From Nitrosomonas sp. (GTDB lineage: Bacteria; Pseudomonadota; Gammaproteobacteria; Burkholderiales; Nitrosomonadaceae), in NCBI GenBank assembly GCA_028577615.1, contig JAJSDU010000009.1, positions 23,178 through 87,177 of the forward strand: 64,000 nt of DNA. The letters run 5' to 3'. Positions 46,620-57,393 of this stretch are shown piece by piece. The position numbers and the translations under genes were made by a program. The notes beneath the pieces were generated by a model that searched no databases, had not been told where the DNA came from, and saw only the letters and a list, made by a program, of their open reading frames with translations. Each line of letters starts with the position of its first letter. Within the stretch, counting starts at the first letter, position 1.

Positions 46620-47930
46620 TTGAATAATCAATTGAATTCGCTTTCGGATTGGTTGGTTTATCTCGAACAGCTGCATCCTAAAACCATTGAAATGGGGCTT
46701 GAGCGTATTGAGTATGTGCGTGCCGACTTGCAGCTGTCTCCGGATTTTCCGGTAATAACCGTAGGTGGAACGAACGGCAAAGGTTCTGTTTGCGCCATGA
46801 CCGAATCCATACTGAGCGCGGCGGGCTATCGTGTAGGCTGTTATACTTCGCCGCATCTTTTGCGTTATAACGAACGCATCCGGGTAAATAGAAAAGCGGT
46901 TGACGATCGGCAGATTATCGAGGCTTTCGAACAGATCAATCGAAGTCGAAACAAATGTGGTGTTTCGCTGACTTATTTTGAATTCAGCACGCTGGCAGCA
47001 ATGTGTCTATTTGAATTGCAGAGAGTAGATGTGGCGATTCTCGAGGTTGGACTGGGCGGTCGTCTGGACGCGGTTAATATTTTTGACCCTGCCTGTGCTG
47101 TTTTGACTAATGTTGCTCTTGACCATATGGATTATCTCGGTGACACCCGCGAGGCAATCGGCTTTGAGAAAGCCGGAATATTCAGGTCCGAAAAACCGGC
47201 GATATGTGCGGATACAAATGTCCCCGAAACGGTGCAGCAATATGCGCAAGCAATTGGTGCGCAGCTGATTCAACTGGGTCAGGATTTTGGCTTTGACGCT
47301 GGTATGGATCACTGGGATTTCTGGAGTAAAAAGGGGAAGCGCGGTGCTTTGCCGCTACCTGCGCTGCGCGGGGCCAGTCAATTAATCAATGCGAGTACCT
47401 GTCTGGCTGCACTCGATGCGCTGAACGATTGCCTGCCGGTCAGTATGCAGGCCATACGTCAGGGCTTGCTTAATATAGACTTGCCAGGGCGCTTTCAAGT
47501 CCTGGCTACACGACCTGTAACAATTCTTGATGTGGCACATAACCCGGCTGCTGCGGAAGTGTTTGCGGCTAATTTGAAATTGGCAAAGCAGAAGCAGGGA
47601 AATTCGGACGGAAGAACCTTCGCAGTTTTTGCCATGTTACAAGACAAAGACATTTTCGGTGTTGTAAAAGCGCTAAAAGATGACATCGACATCTGGCTGG
47701 TCGCACCGCTTGAATTACCGAGAGGCGCAGACACACGGAATTTATTGCAAAATCTTTACAACTCGGGGTTGTCACGGGAGAATCACGCCATTTATGAATT
47801 CGAAAATATTGAGGCGGCTTACGTATATGCCTGTAAGCAGGCAAGCAATAATGATAGAATTTGCGTTGTGGGATCTTTCCATACTGTCGGTGCCGTTTTG
47901 CAGTATTTGGAAAGAAAAAACTGTCAGTGA
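46620..47930 (+). CDS. folC: Dihydrofolate synthase / folylpolyglutamate synthase
   Basis: Adds glutamate to folates. It probably starts at TTG 46620 because no ATG fits upstream; the product has 436 residues. The P-loop is VGGTNGKGSVCAM, with GSYTSPHLL-like text as GCYTSPHLLRYNERIRV, and VGLGGRLDAVN. DVAHNPAAAEV marks the C-terminal domain. The stop overlaps a possible start of the SPOR gene (TGATG). Confidence 0.92.
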   Translation: MNNQLNSLSDWLVYLEQLHPKTIEMGLERIEYVRADLQLSPDFPVITVGGTNGKGSVCAMTESILSAAGYRVGCYTSPHLLRYNERIRVNRKAVDDRQIIEAFEQINRSRNKCGVSLTYFEFSTLAAMCLFELQRVDVAILEVGLGGRLDAVNIFDPACAVLTNVALDHMDYLGDTREAIGFEKAGIFRSEKPAICADTNVPETVQQYAQAIGAQLIQLGQDFGFDAGMDHWDFWSKKGKRGALPLPALRGASQLINASTCLAALDALNDCLPVSMQAIRQGLLNIDLPGRFQVLATRPVTILDVAHNPAAAEVFAANLKLAKQKQGNSDGRTFAVFAMLQDKDIFGVVKALKDDIDIWLVAPLELPRGADTRNLLQNLYNSGLSRENHAIYEFENIEAAYVYACKQASNNDRICVVGSFHTVGAVLQYLERKNCQ

Positions 47931-47947
47931 TGCCTGGATATTTATCA

Positions 47948-48679
47948 ATGAATAAAAATATCACCGAAGAAGAGTTATTGCTTAGGAAACGCGCCAGAAG
48001 ACGTTTGGTCGGAGCGGTTGTGCTGGTATTGACCGCAGTCATTATCCTGCCGATGATCTTCGATGAACCCAAGCCTGATACTGAAACACACGAAATCGAT
48101 ATTCATCTTTTTCCTAAAGATGCGATTACTGATATTTCGCCGCTGATCGTTCCACCGGATAATGTTTTAAAAGATACTGTACCTGAGTATATCGATCAAA
48201 TGGAATTCTCAACCGATTCGCCTGTTGCTTATTCTGATATGCCGCAGCCTTTCGAAGAAGAAGCGCAATTAATTCAGGGCCTGGATAGCGCGCGTAAAAA
48301 GCATATCCCCATACCTGGCATTAAACCCCGGTTTGAAAGAACGCAAACCACACCAGCACAGACGCCCCCGATTACTCAGCAACCCACGGGTGAAGTCCTA
48401 CCGCCGCCCGCCACCGTTTCAATTGAAAGACAAACCCCGGTTCAGCAAGCAGGCACATTCGTGGTGCAGCTTGGCGCCTTCTCAGATCAGGGAAAAGCGC
48501 AGCAACAGAAAGATACACTGATATCAAAAGGCTTTAATGCATTTACTGAAACACTTGAGATCAATGGTAAAGTGATGACACGCGTTCGTATTGGACCGTT
48601 TTCCAGCCGTTCCGCAGCGCAGGCCGAGCTGGATAAACTCCGCCGGATTGGACAGGATGGCGTCATTACGTCGCAATAA
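47948..48679 (+). CDS. SPOR domain protein (DedD-like)
   Basis: Bitopic inner-membrane cell-division protein. ATG 47948 (MNKNITEEELLLRKRARRR) is preferred; ATG 47930 overlaps folC's stop and is possible. A membrane helix lies at about 21-37 (RLVGAVVLVLTAVIILPMIF), followed by a Pro-rich periplasmic linker and a C-terminal SPOR domain (FVVQLGAFSDQGKAQQQ to ELDKLRRIGQDGVI) that binds denuded peptidoglycan at the septum. It lies between folC and cvpA, as usual. Confidence 0.9.
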   Translation: MNKNITEEELLLRKRARRRLVGAVVLVLTAVIILPMIFDEPKPDTETHEIDIHLFPKDAITDISPLIVPPDNVLKDTVPEYIDQMEFSTDSPVAYSDMPQPFEEEAQLIQGLDSARKKHIPIPGIKPRFERTQTTPAQTPPITQQPTGEVLPPPATVSIERQTPVQQAGTFVVQLGAFSDQGKAQQQKDTLISKGFNAFTETLEINGKVMTRVRIGPFSSRSAAQAELDKLRRIGQDGVITSQ

Positions 48680-48716
48680 ATAAAGCAGACGCTGCAACCC
48701 TATCGCTGTTTTGTCA

Positions 48717-49235
48717 ATGACCTCATTTGATTATGTTGTACTGATTATTTTTGTCATATCGATCATTTTGAGTGTCATGCGCGGCATGATTCGTGAAGTA
48801 CTGTCGATTGCAGGATGGATCATGGCATTTATAGCGGCAGGCACATACGCAGCCGATTTTGAACCGTTTGTGCCGGCTGAAATCGGTGGTTCTCTGCGCA
48901 TCGTGGCTGCTTTTATTCTGGTCTTTGTTGGTACGATGCTTATTGCGGTTCTGGTTACCATGTTACTTAATTTGCTGATTAAGAATGTGGGATTGGGATT
49001 AGTCGACCGTTTGTTCGGCGCTGTTTTTGGATTCGCGCGGGCACTGATTATTGTGCTGACACTGGTTTTAATTGCGGGACTTACAGCGTTGCCGCAACAA
49101 CCGTTCTGGCAGCAGGCGATGTTCAGCGAGCCATTGGTATTAATGGCCAGGCAAGTAAAATCGTGGCTGCCGGATGAGCTGTCAAAGTATATCAGCTATG
49201 ACAAAACAGATAAGTCTGTTCAGTTTTTGCAGTAA
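48717..49235 (+). CDS. cvpA: CvpA family membrane protein
   Basis: Inner-membrane protein of 172 residues with four helices, starting MTSFDYVVLIIFVISIILSVMRGMIREVLS. This matches CvpA, named for colicin V production and usually encoded before purF, as here. It is linked to envelope stress resistance in enterics; the biochemical role is unknown. ATG 48717 is preferred to an in-frame TTG two codons earlier. Confidence 0.92.
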   Translation: MTSFDYVVLIIFVISIILSVMRGMIREVLSIAGWIMAFIAAGTYAADFEPFVPAEIGGSLRIVAAFILVFVGTMLIAVLVTMLLNLLIKNVGLGLVDRLFGAVFGFARALIIVLTLVLIAGLTALPQQPFWQQAMFSEPLVLMARQVKSWLPDELSKYISYDKTDKSVQFLQ

Positions 49236-49296
49236 TAAAAACAGACAATGATGAATTTTATTTTCACCAGCCCGCTTAAGTTTACGGAGTATCGAT

Positions 49297-50817
49297 ATGT
49301 GCGGAATACTCGGCATCGTCGCCAAATCACCAGCGAATCAACTGCTTTATGATGGTTTGCTTATGTTGCAACACCGCGGACAGGATGCCGCCGGTATCGT
49401 TACAGCGCAAGGTAATACCTTTCACATGCATAAAGGACTGGGTATGGTGCGCGATGTTTTTCGTACGCGCAACATGCGCGCATTACTGGGCAATATGGGG
49501 ATAGGGCACGCGCGTTATCCGACGGCCGGATCATCCCGCTCACCCGCAGAAGCGCAACCGTTTTACGTCAATTCTCCATTCGGTATTGTGCTTGGACATA
49601 ACGGTAATCTTACCAATGCGGAAAAACTGAATCAGGAGCTTTTTCGCACCGATTTGCGGCACGTCAATACGCATTCCGATTCCGAGGTATTGCTGAATGT
49701 TCTGGCGCATGAATTACAGGAAAGTACGCGGAATTGCCATCTTGACCCGAGCATTATATTTCAGGCAGTATCGGGAGTTCATAAACGGTGCCAGGGTGCC
49801 TATGCGGTGGTCGCCATGATTGCGGGATATGGATTACTGGCATTTCGTGATCCTTTTGGTATCAGGCCGTTGGTGTTCGGCTCCATGGAAACCGAACAAG
49901 GAACGGAATACATGGTTGCTTCCGAGAGTGTTGCACTCGACACGCTGGGTTTCCAGCTCATTCGCGACATTGCGCCAGGCGAAGCCATTTTTATTGACGA
50001 GTCTGGTCATTTCTACAATAAACACTGTGCAGAACATACAACTTTAAATCCCTGTATTTTTGAATATGTTTATCTGGCGCGCCCGGATTCAATGATAGAC
50101 GGTGTTTCAGTTTATGAAACGCGGTTAAACATGGGTGAATCACTGGCCGAGAAAATCAGGAAAAATATGCAGCATCTGGATATTGATGTCGTTATTCCAA
50201 TTCCCGAATCCAGCCGGCCAAGCGCACTGCAACTGGCAAATCACCTGGGTATCAAGTTTCGCGAAGGCTTCGTCAAGAATCGTTATGTTGGAAGAACATT
50301 CATCATGCCTGGTCAGCAGCAGCGCAGAAAATCCGTGCGTCAGAAACTCAATGCCATGAGTATTGAATTCAAGGGAAAAAATGTTCTGCTGGTTGATGAT
50401 TCAATTGTACGCGGCACAACCAGCCGTGAAATCGTACAGATGGCACGCGAAGCCGGTGCCAATAAGATTTATTTTGCGTCGGCCTCTCCCCCGGTTCGTT
50501 ACCCGAATGTCTACGGCATTGATATGCCAACACGGCAGGAGTTGATCGCAACCGAGCGCGACCCGGATGAAATTTGCCATGAAATCAGCGCGGATCATCT
50601 GGTTTTTCAGGATCTGGACGCCTTGACACAGGCCGTATCGAAAGCCAATCCGGCATTAACCCGTTTTGAAACATCCTGCTTCAACGGCAATTATATTACT
50701 GGCACGGTAACACCCGAATACTTAAGCACATTAGAGGCCCGGCGGCACACAGAACACGCGGACAATCCATCGGGTTCCCGAACCCGGCTGGATTTAAGTC
50801 TCGCTGTAGCCGAATGA
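49297..50817 (+). CDS. purF: Amidophosphoribosyltransferase
   Basis: First committed step of purine synthesis: PRPP and Gln to phosphoribosylamine. The product has 506 residues and begins [12 protein letters not shown], so the catalytic Cys is exposed after Met removal. The N-terminal glutaminase domain has [13 protein letters not shown] and HNGNLTNAE. The PRPP loop [14 protein letters not shown] is in the C-terminal domain. Confidence 0.96.
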   Translation: MCGILGIVAKSPANQLLYDGLLMLQHRGQDAAGIVTAQGNTFHMHKGLGMVRDVFRTRNMRALLGNMGIGHARYPTAGSSRSPAEAQPFYVNSPFGIVLGHNGNLTNAEKLNQELFRTDLRHVNTHSDSEVLLNVLAHELQESTRNCHLDPSIIFQAVSGVHKRCQGAYAVVAMIAGYGLLAFRDPFGIRPLVFGSMETEQGTEYMVASESVALDTLGFQLIRDIAPGEAIFIDESGHFYNKHCAEHTTLNPCIFEYVYLARPDSMIDGVSVYETRLNMGESLAEKIRKNMQHLDIDVVIPIPESSRPSALQLANHLGIKFREGFVKNRYVGRTFIMPGQQQRRKSVRQKLNAMSIEFKGKNVLLVDDSIVRGTTSREIVQMAREAGANKIYFASASPPVRYPNVYGIDMPTRQELIATERDPDEICHEISADHLVFQDLDALTQAVSKANPALTRFETSCFNGNYITGTVTPEYLSTLEARRHTEHADNPSGSRTRLDLSLAVAE

Positions 50818-50876
50818 TGCGGTAATTCGGTTAATAGGCCTCACCAATAGAAAATTATCGAAGGAAACTATCCCAA

Positions 50877-52052
50877 ATGTCAGATCAGCTCAAGCCAGAA
50901 ACGCTGGCGCTGCGTACGGGCATTCATCGCAGTCAGTTCAACGAACATTCAGAGGCTATTTATTTAACGTCGAGCTTTGTTTTTGATAGCGCTGCGCAGG
51001 CGGCGGCCCGTTTTTCCGGAGGAGAATGCGGCAACATCTATTCGCGTTTTACCAATCCGACAGTTACGGCGATGGAAGAGCGTCTGGCCGCAATGGAAGG
51101 CGCTGAAACCTGTGTGGCAACTGCTTCGGGTATGTCTGCAATTCTGGCCTGTACCATGGGATTGCTGTCCGCCGGTGATCACATTGTCGCTTCGCAAAGC
51201 CTTTTTGGCGCTACGGTAAATCTGTTTAACACCATACTCAAGAAATTCAACGTTGAAACGACATTTGTGCCAGCAACCGATATGCATAGCTGGGAGCGCG
51301 CCGCCAAGCCGAATACTCGCATGTTTTTTCTGGAAACGCCTTCCAACCCATTAACTGAAATTTCGGATATTGCGGAGCTTGCCAGAATATCCAGAAAAAA
51401 AAGCGTCTATCTGGTTGTCGACAATTGTTTCTGCACGCCGATTTTGCAAAAACCCCTGGAACTGGGCGCGGATATCGTCATTCACTCAGCAACCAAATAT
51501 CTGGATGGTCAGGGCAGGGTACTAGGCGGCGCTGTTTTAGGGAATCGTGATGTAATGATGGAAGGCGGTGTTTATGGCTTTCTGCGTACAGCCGGCCCCA
51601 CGCTCAGTGCGTTTAATGCCTGGGTCATTCTGAAAGGTCTGGAAACGCTCAAGGTACGCGTCGAAGCCCATTCAAAAAATGCGCTGTACATTGCGCAGTG
51701 GCTCGAATCACATCCCAGCGTCAATCGCGTTTTTTATCCCGGTTTACCATCGCATCCTCAATTCGAACTGGCTAGGCGGCAGCAGAACTCGGGCGGCGGT
51801 ATCGTGACGTTTGAAGTGAAAGGTGGCAAGGATGCAGCCTGGCGTGTTATTGATGAAGCGCGACTGATTTCAATTACAGCTAATCTTGGTGACGCGAAAA
51901 CCACCTTGACGCATCCGGCAACAACTACGCATGGACGAATCAGTCAGGAAGCGCGTGATGCAGCCGGAATAAGCGACGGCCTACTACGTATTGCAGTCGG
52001 ACTGGAAGCCGTCGAGGATATCCAATCGGACCTTGCGAGAGGTCTTGGATAA
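50877..52052 (+). CDS. metZ: O-succinylhomoserine sulfhydrylase
   Basis: PLP enzyme of direct sulfhydrylation in Met synthesis. The product has 391 residues starting MSDQLKPETLALRTGIHRSQFN. The PLP Lys lies in IHSATKYLDGQGRVLGG, and YSRFTNPTVTAMEERLAAMEG and SITANLGDAKTTLTHPATTTH are typical of the Met/Cys metabolism family. It follows purF, as in many betaproteobacteria and pseudomonads. Confidence 0.93.
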   Translation: MSDQLKPETLALRTGIHRSQFNEHSEAIYLTSSFVFDSAAQAAARFSGGECGNIYSRFTNPTVTAMEERLAAMEGAETCVATASGMSAILACTMGLLSAGDHIVASQSLFGATVNLFNTILKKFNVETTFVPATDMHSWERAAKPNTRMFFLETPSNPLTEISDIAELARISRKKSVYLVVDNCFCTPILQKPLELGADIVIHSATKYLDGQGRVLGGAVLGNRDVMMEGGVYGFLRTAGPTLSAFNAWVILKGLETLKVRVEAHSKNALYIAQWLESHPSVNRVFYPGLPSHPQFELARRQQNSGGGIVTFEVKGGKDAAWRVIDEARLISITANLGDAKTTLTHPATTTHGRISQEARDAAGISDGLLRIAVGLEAVEDIQSDLARGLG

Positions 52053-52066
52053 ATCGTATTGCAGGA

Positions 52067-53893
52067 ATGTCAACCGATTTCCTTAAGTCAATATTTCGAG
52101 AAATCAAGAAAGGCAATCTGCCTGTTATTTATGTGTTTTTTTTAACAGGCTATCTGTTCTGGTTTTCCGCTTTTGCAAATGCCATGGACGAAGATTATGC
52201 CTGTGAAGAAACCTCCGGAACACGAATCTGGATTTCTCCGCTTAATCCAGAACCCGATGAGAAGATAAGAATCATGGCCGTTTCCACCGATGATCCAGTA
52301 GAGAAACTGGCACTGATCGGCGGCGGAGAGCATCTGGTTATACTGCAAACCCGTCAGCGTGGCGGCCCGCCGTGGAGTCTGACCGCTGAACTGGAAGGAC
52401 TCACAGAAGGCCGCTATCGTATAGCGGCAGGGCGGAATGAAGAAATGATCGCCTGTCGGTTTTTAGTCATCAGCGAATCGGCAACGCCACAAGAGAGACA
52501 GCAGCATTGGAATCTCGCTATCGAGGCTTTCTATTCCGCCTGGATTGAAAAATTATTTGGTGTACCACATAACGATAAGCTTAATTTTTCGTCGATGGAA
52601 CCGATTTTTTCCGATCCTGAACGCAATTTCCTGTATAACTATCTGAGGCAGAATGAAGATCAACGATTGATTCTGACACCGGATTGCGCTGACCTGCCTT
52701 ATGTTCTGCGCGCCTATTTTGCCTGGAAAGTTGGCCTTCCCGTCGCTTACCGTGCTTGCGGACGAGGCACAGCTTCGGCACCGCCACATTGTGGCGCGCC
52801 AGTCATCATGACTGAATTTACCCGCAGAATTACTTCTCAGGCCGAATTCAGCCGATTTAACCGATTGCTTGCCAACACCGTGCATTCCGGCGCAATACGG
52901 ACCGGCCTGGCGGATGAATCAACCGATCTATACCCTGTTCCACTTACGCGCGACGCGCTTTGGCCGGGAACGGTGTTTGCCGATCCTTATGGTCATATAC
53001 TTGTATTGGCGGAATGGGTGCAGCAAACTGATGATCAGCCAGGTATGCTGCTTGCTGTGGATGCACAGCCCGATAATACAGTTGCCCGTAAACGCGTCTG
53101 GGAAGGCACGTTGTTATTTGCAAACATCAGGAATGCAGGCGCTGGTTTTAAAGCCTTCAGGCCGGTGATACAAACCGCGCAAAACACGTGGCGCGTGCTT
53201 TCCAATGCCGAATTGCACGATCATGCCGATTTCGTATCGTATTCGCTGGAACAGGACCAACTGTCTACTGATGATTTTTATGCAAAACTGGGGAATCTCA
53301 TCAATCCACAAGGCCAGGGTGCTTTGCAAGTCTATGATGCGTTACTGGCTGGATTGATTGAACAGCTTGAGACCCGCGTCATTTCAGTGAATAACGTTGA
53401 AACCTATTTTCTCCAGAATCCGCATCGTGTTATTCCGATGCCCAGCGGCGCCTCGATTTTTCAGACTGCCGGTCCTTGGGAAGACTATGCTACACCATCC
53501 AGAGACATGCGTCTGATCATTGCTTTCAATGTGTTACTTGATTTACCGGATAAAATAACCCGCCATCCCGAATTATTCATTCTGCATGGCAAGAAGCCTG
53601 AAGAAATAAAAGCGGAAATTGAACGCCACCATGAAAAGCAAATTCAGGAATATAGTATGCACTATATCCGTAGCGATGGCAGTCCATGGAAATTGTCAAT
53701 AGCTGAAATACTGGCGCGGCAACCTGCTTTTGAAATGGCGTACAATCCGAATGACTGTGCTGAAAAACGCTGGGGCGCGCAACCTGGAACAGCGGAGTAT
53801 CAAACATGCCTCCGTCAGGCACCTGAGACCCAGCAATCAAAAATGGTGCAATATCGACCATGGTTTCGGGAAATGCGCAGGCCGATGCAATGA
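52067..53893 (+). CDS. Large exported protein with papain/NlpC-like Cys-His pair, function unknown
   Basis: Product of 608 residues with a hydrophobic N-terminal segment (about 20-38) ending AFANA, so it is exported or membrane-anchored. An early domain (about 45-135) looks like a beta sandwich. The middle has TPDCADLPYVLRAYFAWKVG with Cys 207 and FADPYGHILVLAEW with His 310. The Cys helix followed later by Gly-His on a strand is the order of papain-like, NlpC/P60 or transglutaminase folds. The tail is rich in Glu, Lys and His. I cannot name a family. It starts 14 bp after metZ. Confidence 0.65.
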   Translation: MSTDFLKSIFREIKKGNLPVIYVFFLTGYLFWFSAFANAMDEDYACEETSGTRIWISPLNPEPDEKIRIMAVSTDDPVEKLALIGGGEHLVILQTRQRGGPPWSLTAELEGLTEGRYRIAAGRNEEMIACRFLVISESATPQERQQHWNLAIEAFYSAWIEKLFGVPHNDKLNFSSMEPIFSDPERNFLYNYLRQNEDQRLILTPDCADLPYVLRAYFAWKVGLPVAYRACGRGTASAPPHCGAPVIMTEFTRRITSQAEFSRFNRLLANTVHSGAIRTGLADESTDLYPVPLTRDALWPGTVFADPYGHILVLAEWVQQTDDQPGMLLAVDAQPDNTVARKRVWEGTLLFANIRNAGAGFKAFRPVIQTAQNTWRVLSNAELHDHADFVSYSLEQDQLSTDDFYAKLGNLINPQGQGALQVYDALLAGLIEQLETRVISVNNVETYFLQNPHRVIPMPSGASIFQTAGPWEDYATPSRDMRLIIAFNVLLDLPDKITRHPELFILHGKKPEEIKAEIERHHEKQIQEYSMHYIRSDGSPWKLSIAEILARQPAFEMAYNPNDCAEKRWGAQPGTAEYQTCLRQAPETQQSKMVQYRPWFREMRRPMQ

Positions 53894-53908
53894 TCAATTG
53901 TTCAATAA

Positions 53909-54850
53909 TCAGTCGGCATTCATCAACATGCCGATATGTTGCGCGACGCAACGCCCTAATGCCTTGAGCGAATAACCGCCTTCAAGCACTGAAACGATGC
54001 GTCCCTGTGCGTGTTTCTCTGCCCAAAGCTGAATCTGCTGCGTAATCCAGACGTAATCCGTATCATCAAATCTCAAACTGGCCATGTCATCTTCACGGTG
54101 TGCATCAAAACCGGCGGAAATAAAAATGATTTCCGGTTTAAAGGCATCTACGGTAGGAAACCAGTAGTCCGTAACCGCCTTCCGGAAAACCGTGCCGTCG
54201 GAACCTGCTGCCAGTGGAACGTTGATGCAATTGTCATGCTGGTTATCAACGCCGCAATGAGGATAAAATGGATACTGAAATGTTGAACACAATAGCACGG
54301 CAGGATTATCACCAAAGATTTCCTCGGTGCCATTGCCATGGTGCACATCAAAATCCAGTATGGCGGCCCGCTTTAATCCATACGTGCTAAGTGCATGGGC
54401 AACGCCGACAGCGACATTGTTAAAAATGCAGAACCCCATTGCACGCGCCGATTCTGCGTGATGCCCCGGAGGGCGCACGGCGCAGAAGGCGTTGTCTGCC
54501 TGTTGTGTCATCAGCAGATCGACAGCCTTGACAACGGCCCCTGCGGCACGCAGCGCTGCATTCAAAGTATGTGGATTCATCGCGGTATCCGGATCAAGAA
54601 ATTGCAAACCCGAATGTGGAGAAGATTTCCGGACGGATGCAATATATTCCGCCGAGTGAACACGGCGCAATTGCGCATCACTGACCAGCGGCGCATCATA
54701 AAATTGCAGCTTTGCATGCAGACCTGTTGCTTCCAGCTCCTGTTGTATGGCTGTTAACCGCTGAGGGCATTCAGGGTGGTATGGTCCCAAGTCATGTTTA
54801 AGACAATCGGGATGAGTAATATAGGCTGAAGCAGTTGAGTTTGCAGTCAT
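53909..54850 (-). CDS. Histone deacetylase family protein
   Basis: Zinc-dependent deacetylase of 313 residues. Motifs in order are HPDCLKHDLGPYHPECPQRL, AVRPPGHHAESARAMGFCIFNN with the catalytic His pair, ILDFDVHHGNGTEEIF with zinc Asp and His, SAGFDAHREDDMASL and VLEGGYSLKAL. Bacterial members act on acetylated polyamines or on other small amides or proteins; the substrate is unknown. It is convergent with the exported protein. Confidence 0.93.
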   Translation of the reverse strand: MTANSTASAYITHPDCLKHDLGPYHPECPQRLTAIQQELEATGLHAKLQFYDAPLVSDAQLRRVHSAEYIASVRKSSPHSGLQFLDPDTAMNPHTLNAALRAAGAVVKAVDLLMTQQADNAFCAVRPPGHHAESARAMGFCIFNNVAVGVAHALSTYGLKRAAILDFDVHHGNGTEEIFGDNPAVLLCSTFQYPFYPHCGVDNQHDNCINVPLAAGSDGTVFRKAVTDYWFPTVDAFKPEIIFISAGFDAHREDDMASLRFDDTDYVWITQQIQLWAEKHAQGRIVSVLEGGYSLKALGRCVAQHIGMLMNAD

Positions 54851-55008
54851 AATCTATTGCATCGAAACATGATTCTCAGGTCAATTCCGGTCCATGTTTC
54901 ATCTATGGGCAAGTATATCGCGGGAAACCAGCAAATTAATTTGTGCCTTGAACGTGTTTCAGATAAAATCTGCGCTCTTGCATGTCCATTAACAGAGAGA
55001 TATCGCAT

Positions 55009-55085
55009 AGGCGCGTAGCTCAGTTGGTTAGAGCACCACCTTGACATGGTGGGGGTCGTTGGTTCGAATCCAGTCGCGCCTACCA
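55009..55085 (+). tRNA. tRNA-Val (anticodon GAC)
   Basis: Complete cloverleaf of 77 nt. The acceptor AGGCGCG pairs with CGCGCCT, followed by A and an encoded CCA. The D-arm is GCTC...GAGC, the anticodon stem CCACC/GGTGG with loop TTGACAT (anticodon GAC at 55043-55045), and the T-arm contains GGTTCGAATCC. It stands alone between the deacetylase gene and ubiB. Confidence 0.95.
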
Positions 55086-55167
55086 TACACTTATAATATT
55101 GCAGGCATATCCTGTGCAATATTATCCTTATGGCTTACTCAATGTTGCGGTGCCACGTACAGGTCAT

Positions 55168-56682
55168 TTATTGAAATATCTGCCAGAACAGCATGGCCAT
55201 CAACAGAAGCGTGATCACTGCCAGCAGGCGGTTTTGCCGTTTTTCTTCCTTGATCAGGAGCTGCATTTTTTCTTCTAATCCCAGATTACGGTTTTCCGCC
55301 ATCATGTGGTGGAGTAAACGTGGAAATTGAGGAAAAATGATTGCCCAACTGGGTGCTTCTTTTTGCATGCGACTGACCAGCCCACGCCAGCCGATCTGCT
55401 CAGACATCCAGTTTTCAAGAAACGGTTTGGCGGTTTTCCATAAATCAAGATCGGGATCCAGATCACGGCCAAGTCCTTCGATATTGAGTAACGTTTTTTG
55501 CAGCAAAACCAGTTGCGGTTGTATTTCTACATTGAACTGGCGTGATGTCTGAAACAGTTGAAATAAAACGCGGCCAAACGATATTTCCCTAAGCGGTTTA
55601 TCAAATATGGGCTCGCAAACTGCGCGTATTGCCGTTTCAAATTCATCGACGCGGGTTTCTTTTGGCGCCCAACCGGCTTCGACATGTGCTTGAGCAACAC
55701 GGGCGTAATCACGTCTGAAAAATGCCAAAAAATTCTGCGCAAGATAATTCTTGTCTTCATCACTGAGTGTACCCATGATGCCAAAATCCACCGCAATATA
55801 CCGGCTGTCCTGGCCAACAAAAATATTACCTGGATGCATATCCGCATGGAAATACCCGTCACGAAACACCTGCGTGAAGAAAATTTCGACTCCGACGCGT
55901 GCCAGCTGTGGAATGTCAATGCCTTGTGCGATGAGTTCGTCAACATGACTGATCGGTATGCCTGAAACCCGTTCCATCACCATGACATTGGTATGACAAT
56001 AGTCCCAGTAAACTTCGGGAACCAGCAGCAGGGGCGAGTTCAAAAAATTGCGCCGCAACTGACTGCAATTAGCAGCTTCACGCATTAAATCAAGTTCATC
56101 ATCCAGATGTCGGGCAAATTCTGACACCACTTGCCTGAGCTTCAAGCGCTTGCCATCCGGCCATAACGATTCGGCGAGCCATGCACCGGTATCCATCAAC
56201 GCCACATCGTGCGTGATAATCGGTGCGATACCCGGCCGCAAAACTTTGACAGCTACCTCAGTGCCATCAAACAAAACGGCGAAGTGCACTTGTGCTACAG
56301 AAGCACTGGCAATGGGAGTTCTATCGAATTTCAAAAAAACCTGATCTATTTTCTTTCCATAAGATTTCTCCAGAATTGAAAGTACCGCTTCTGAAGGAAA
56401 AGGAGGAACCTGATCCTGAAGTTTCGCCAGTTCGTCAGCAATATCCTGAGGCAGGAGGTCACGCCGGGTCGAGAGCATTTGCCCGAATTTAACAAAAATC
56501 GGACCAAGTGCCTCCAGCGCGAGGCGGAGACGCTCAGCGCGCGGTCTGTCAAGCTTGCGCCAGAAAGTCAGCCACTTAATCGGTTTTTGAAGGAACCGCA
56601 ACGGACCGTGGTTAATGACAAATTCATCCAGGCCAAAACGGAAAGCAACGAATTGTATTTTAATAAGGCGAAATAGACGCAT
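55168..56682 (-). CDS. ubiB: Ubiquinone biosynthesis kinase-like protein UbiB
   Basis: Atypical ABC1/ADCK kinase-like ATPase needed for ubiquinone synthesis. The product has 504 residues. The signature [20 protein letters not shown] carries Kx[13 protein letters not shown] is the Ala-rich loop, [10 protein letters not shown] has the ATP Lys, and DFGIMGTL the metal Asp. A membrane helix closes it ([18 protein letters not shown]). ubiJ lies upstream on the same strand, the usual ubiJ-ubiB order; ubiE is not present here. Confidence 0.94.
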   Translation of the reverse strand: MRLFRLIKIQFVAFRFGLDEFVINHGPLRFLQKPIKWLTFWRKLDRPRAERLRLALEALGPIFVKFGQMLSTRRDLLPQDIADELAKLQDQVPPFPSEAVLSILEKSYGKKIDQVFLKFDRTPIASASVAQVHFAVLFDGTEVAVKVLRPGIAPIITHDVALMDTGAWLAESLWPDGKRLKLRQVVSEFARHLDDELDLMREAANCSQLRRNFLNSPLLLVPEVYWDYCHTNVMVMERVSGIPISHVDELIAQGIDIPQLARVGVEIFFTQVFRDGYFHADMHPGNIFVGQDSRYIAVDFGIMGTLSDEDKNYLAQNFLAFFRRDYARVAQAHVEAGWAPKETRVDEFETAIRAVCEPIFDKPLREISFGRVLFQLFQTSRQFNVEIQPQLVLLQKTLLNIEGLGRDLDPDLDLWKTAKPFLENWMSEQIGWRGLVSRMQKEAPSWAIIFPQFPRLLHHMMAENRNLGLEEKMQLLIKEEKRQNRLLAVITLLLMAMLFWQIFQ

Positions 56683-56808
56683 TAAAACTTGGAATTATGA
56701 TTATGGTAAGAATAATGATTCGCGTAGTAATATTTATATATAAGAGCGCGTAGGCGTTGCTTACCGTGATTTAAAAAGAAATTGAAAATGAATAATCAAC
56801 ACAATCAG

Positions 56809-57393
56809 TTATAAATTGCATTTTTGACTTAAACGGTTGATTCGAATTTCGAGCATTTCAAGATCGTCTTTAATTTCTTCAGTCTGTTGAGCAAAACCTC
56901 TGAGGTCGTTTGGTTTGACAACCACCGGTTGTTCTTCGGACCAGTATTCGCCAAACGTATCCGATATATTTCTGAACAGGCTGATATGCCATTGAAACAG
57001 ACTTTCGCCAGCTTCTGCAATGCGGTGCGCAGGAATATCACCGATAAATTTTCCCAGCTCCTGTTCAATGTTGGGTTTGAGGTTTTTGCTTATGGTGATC
57101 AGATCTTCGGCAAATAGGACATCTCCGGAAATATGAATAGCATCATAAGCGGATTCATCTCGTGCAATTAATCCAGGCAATACACCCGGCAAAAAAGACA
57201 AGGTAGCGTCTGCTTCCTGATCGTCAATACTATGGCCAAACTCGCCATTAGCCAGTACGATCATTTTCAAATCAACCAGCGGTGGAATGCGAATACGCAC
57301 GGACTTTCCTTCATAAGATAGCAGCCATTTGCTCGCCCAGTTTTCATGGCGCAAAGCATAATTGATCGGCAGTATTGCGTATGCAGAGAACAT
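56809..57393 (-). CDS. ubiJ: Ubiquinone biosynthesis accessory factor UbiJ (SCP2 domain)
   Basis: SCP2-type lipid-binding protein of 194 residues that helps organise the soluble Ubi complex. The N-terminal two thirds form the SCP2 domain (LLSYEGKSVRIRIPPL, ADATLSFLPGVLPGL, IHISGDVLFAEDLITI). The C-terminal part is helical with a coiled coil (LRGFAQQTEEIKDDLEMLEI). It lies upstream of ubiB with a 126-bp gap. Confidence 0.88.
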   Translation of the reverse strand: MFSAYAILPINYALRHENWASKWLLSYEGKSVRIRIPPLVDLKMIVLANGEFGHSIDDQEADATLSFLPGVLPGLIARDESAYDAIHISGDVLFAEDLITISKNLKPNIEQELGKFIGDIPAHRIAEAGESLFQWHISLFRNISDTFGEYWSEEQPVVVKPNDLRGFAQQTEEIKDDLEMLEIRINRLSQKCNL

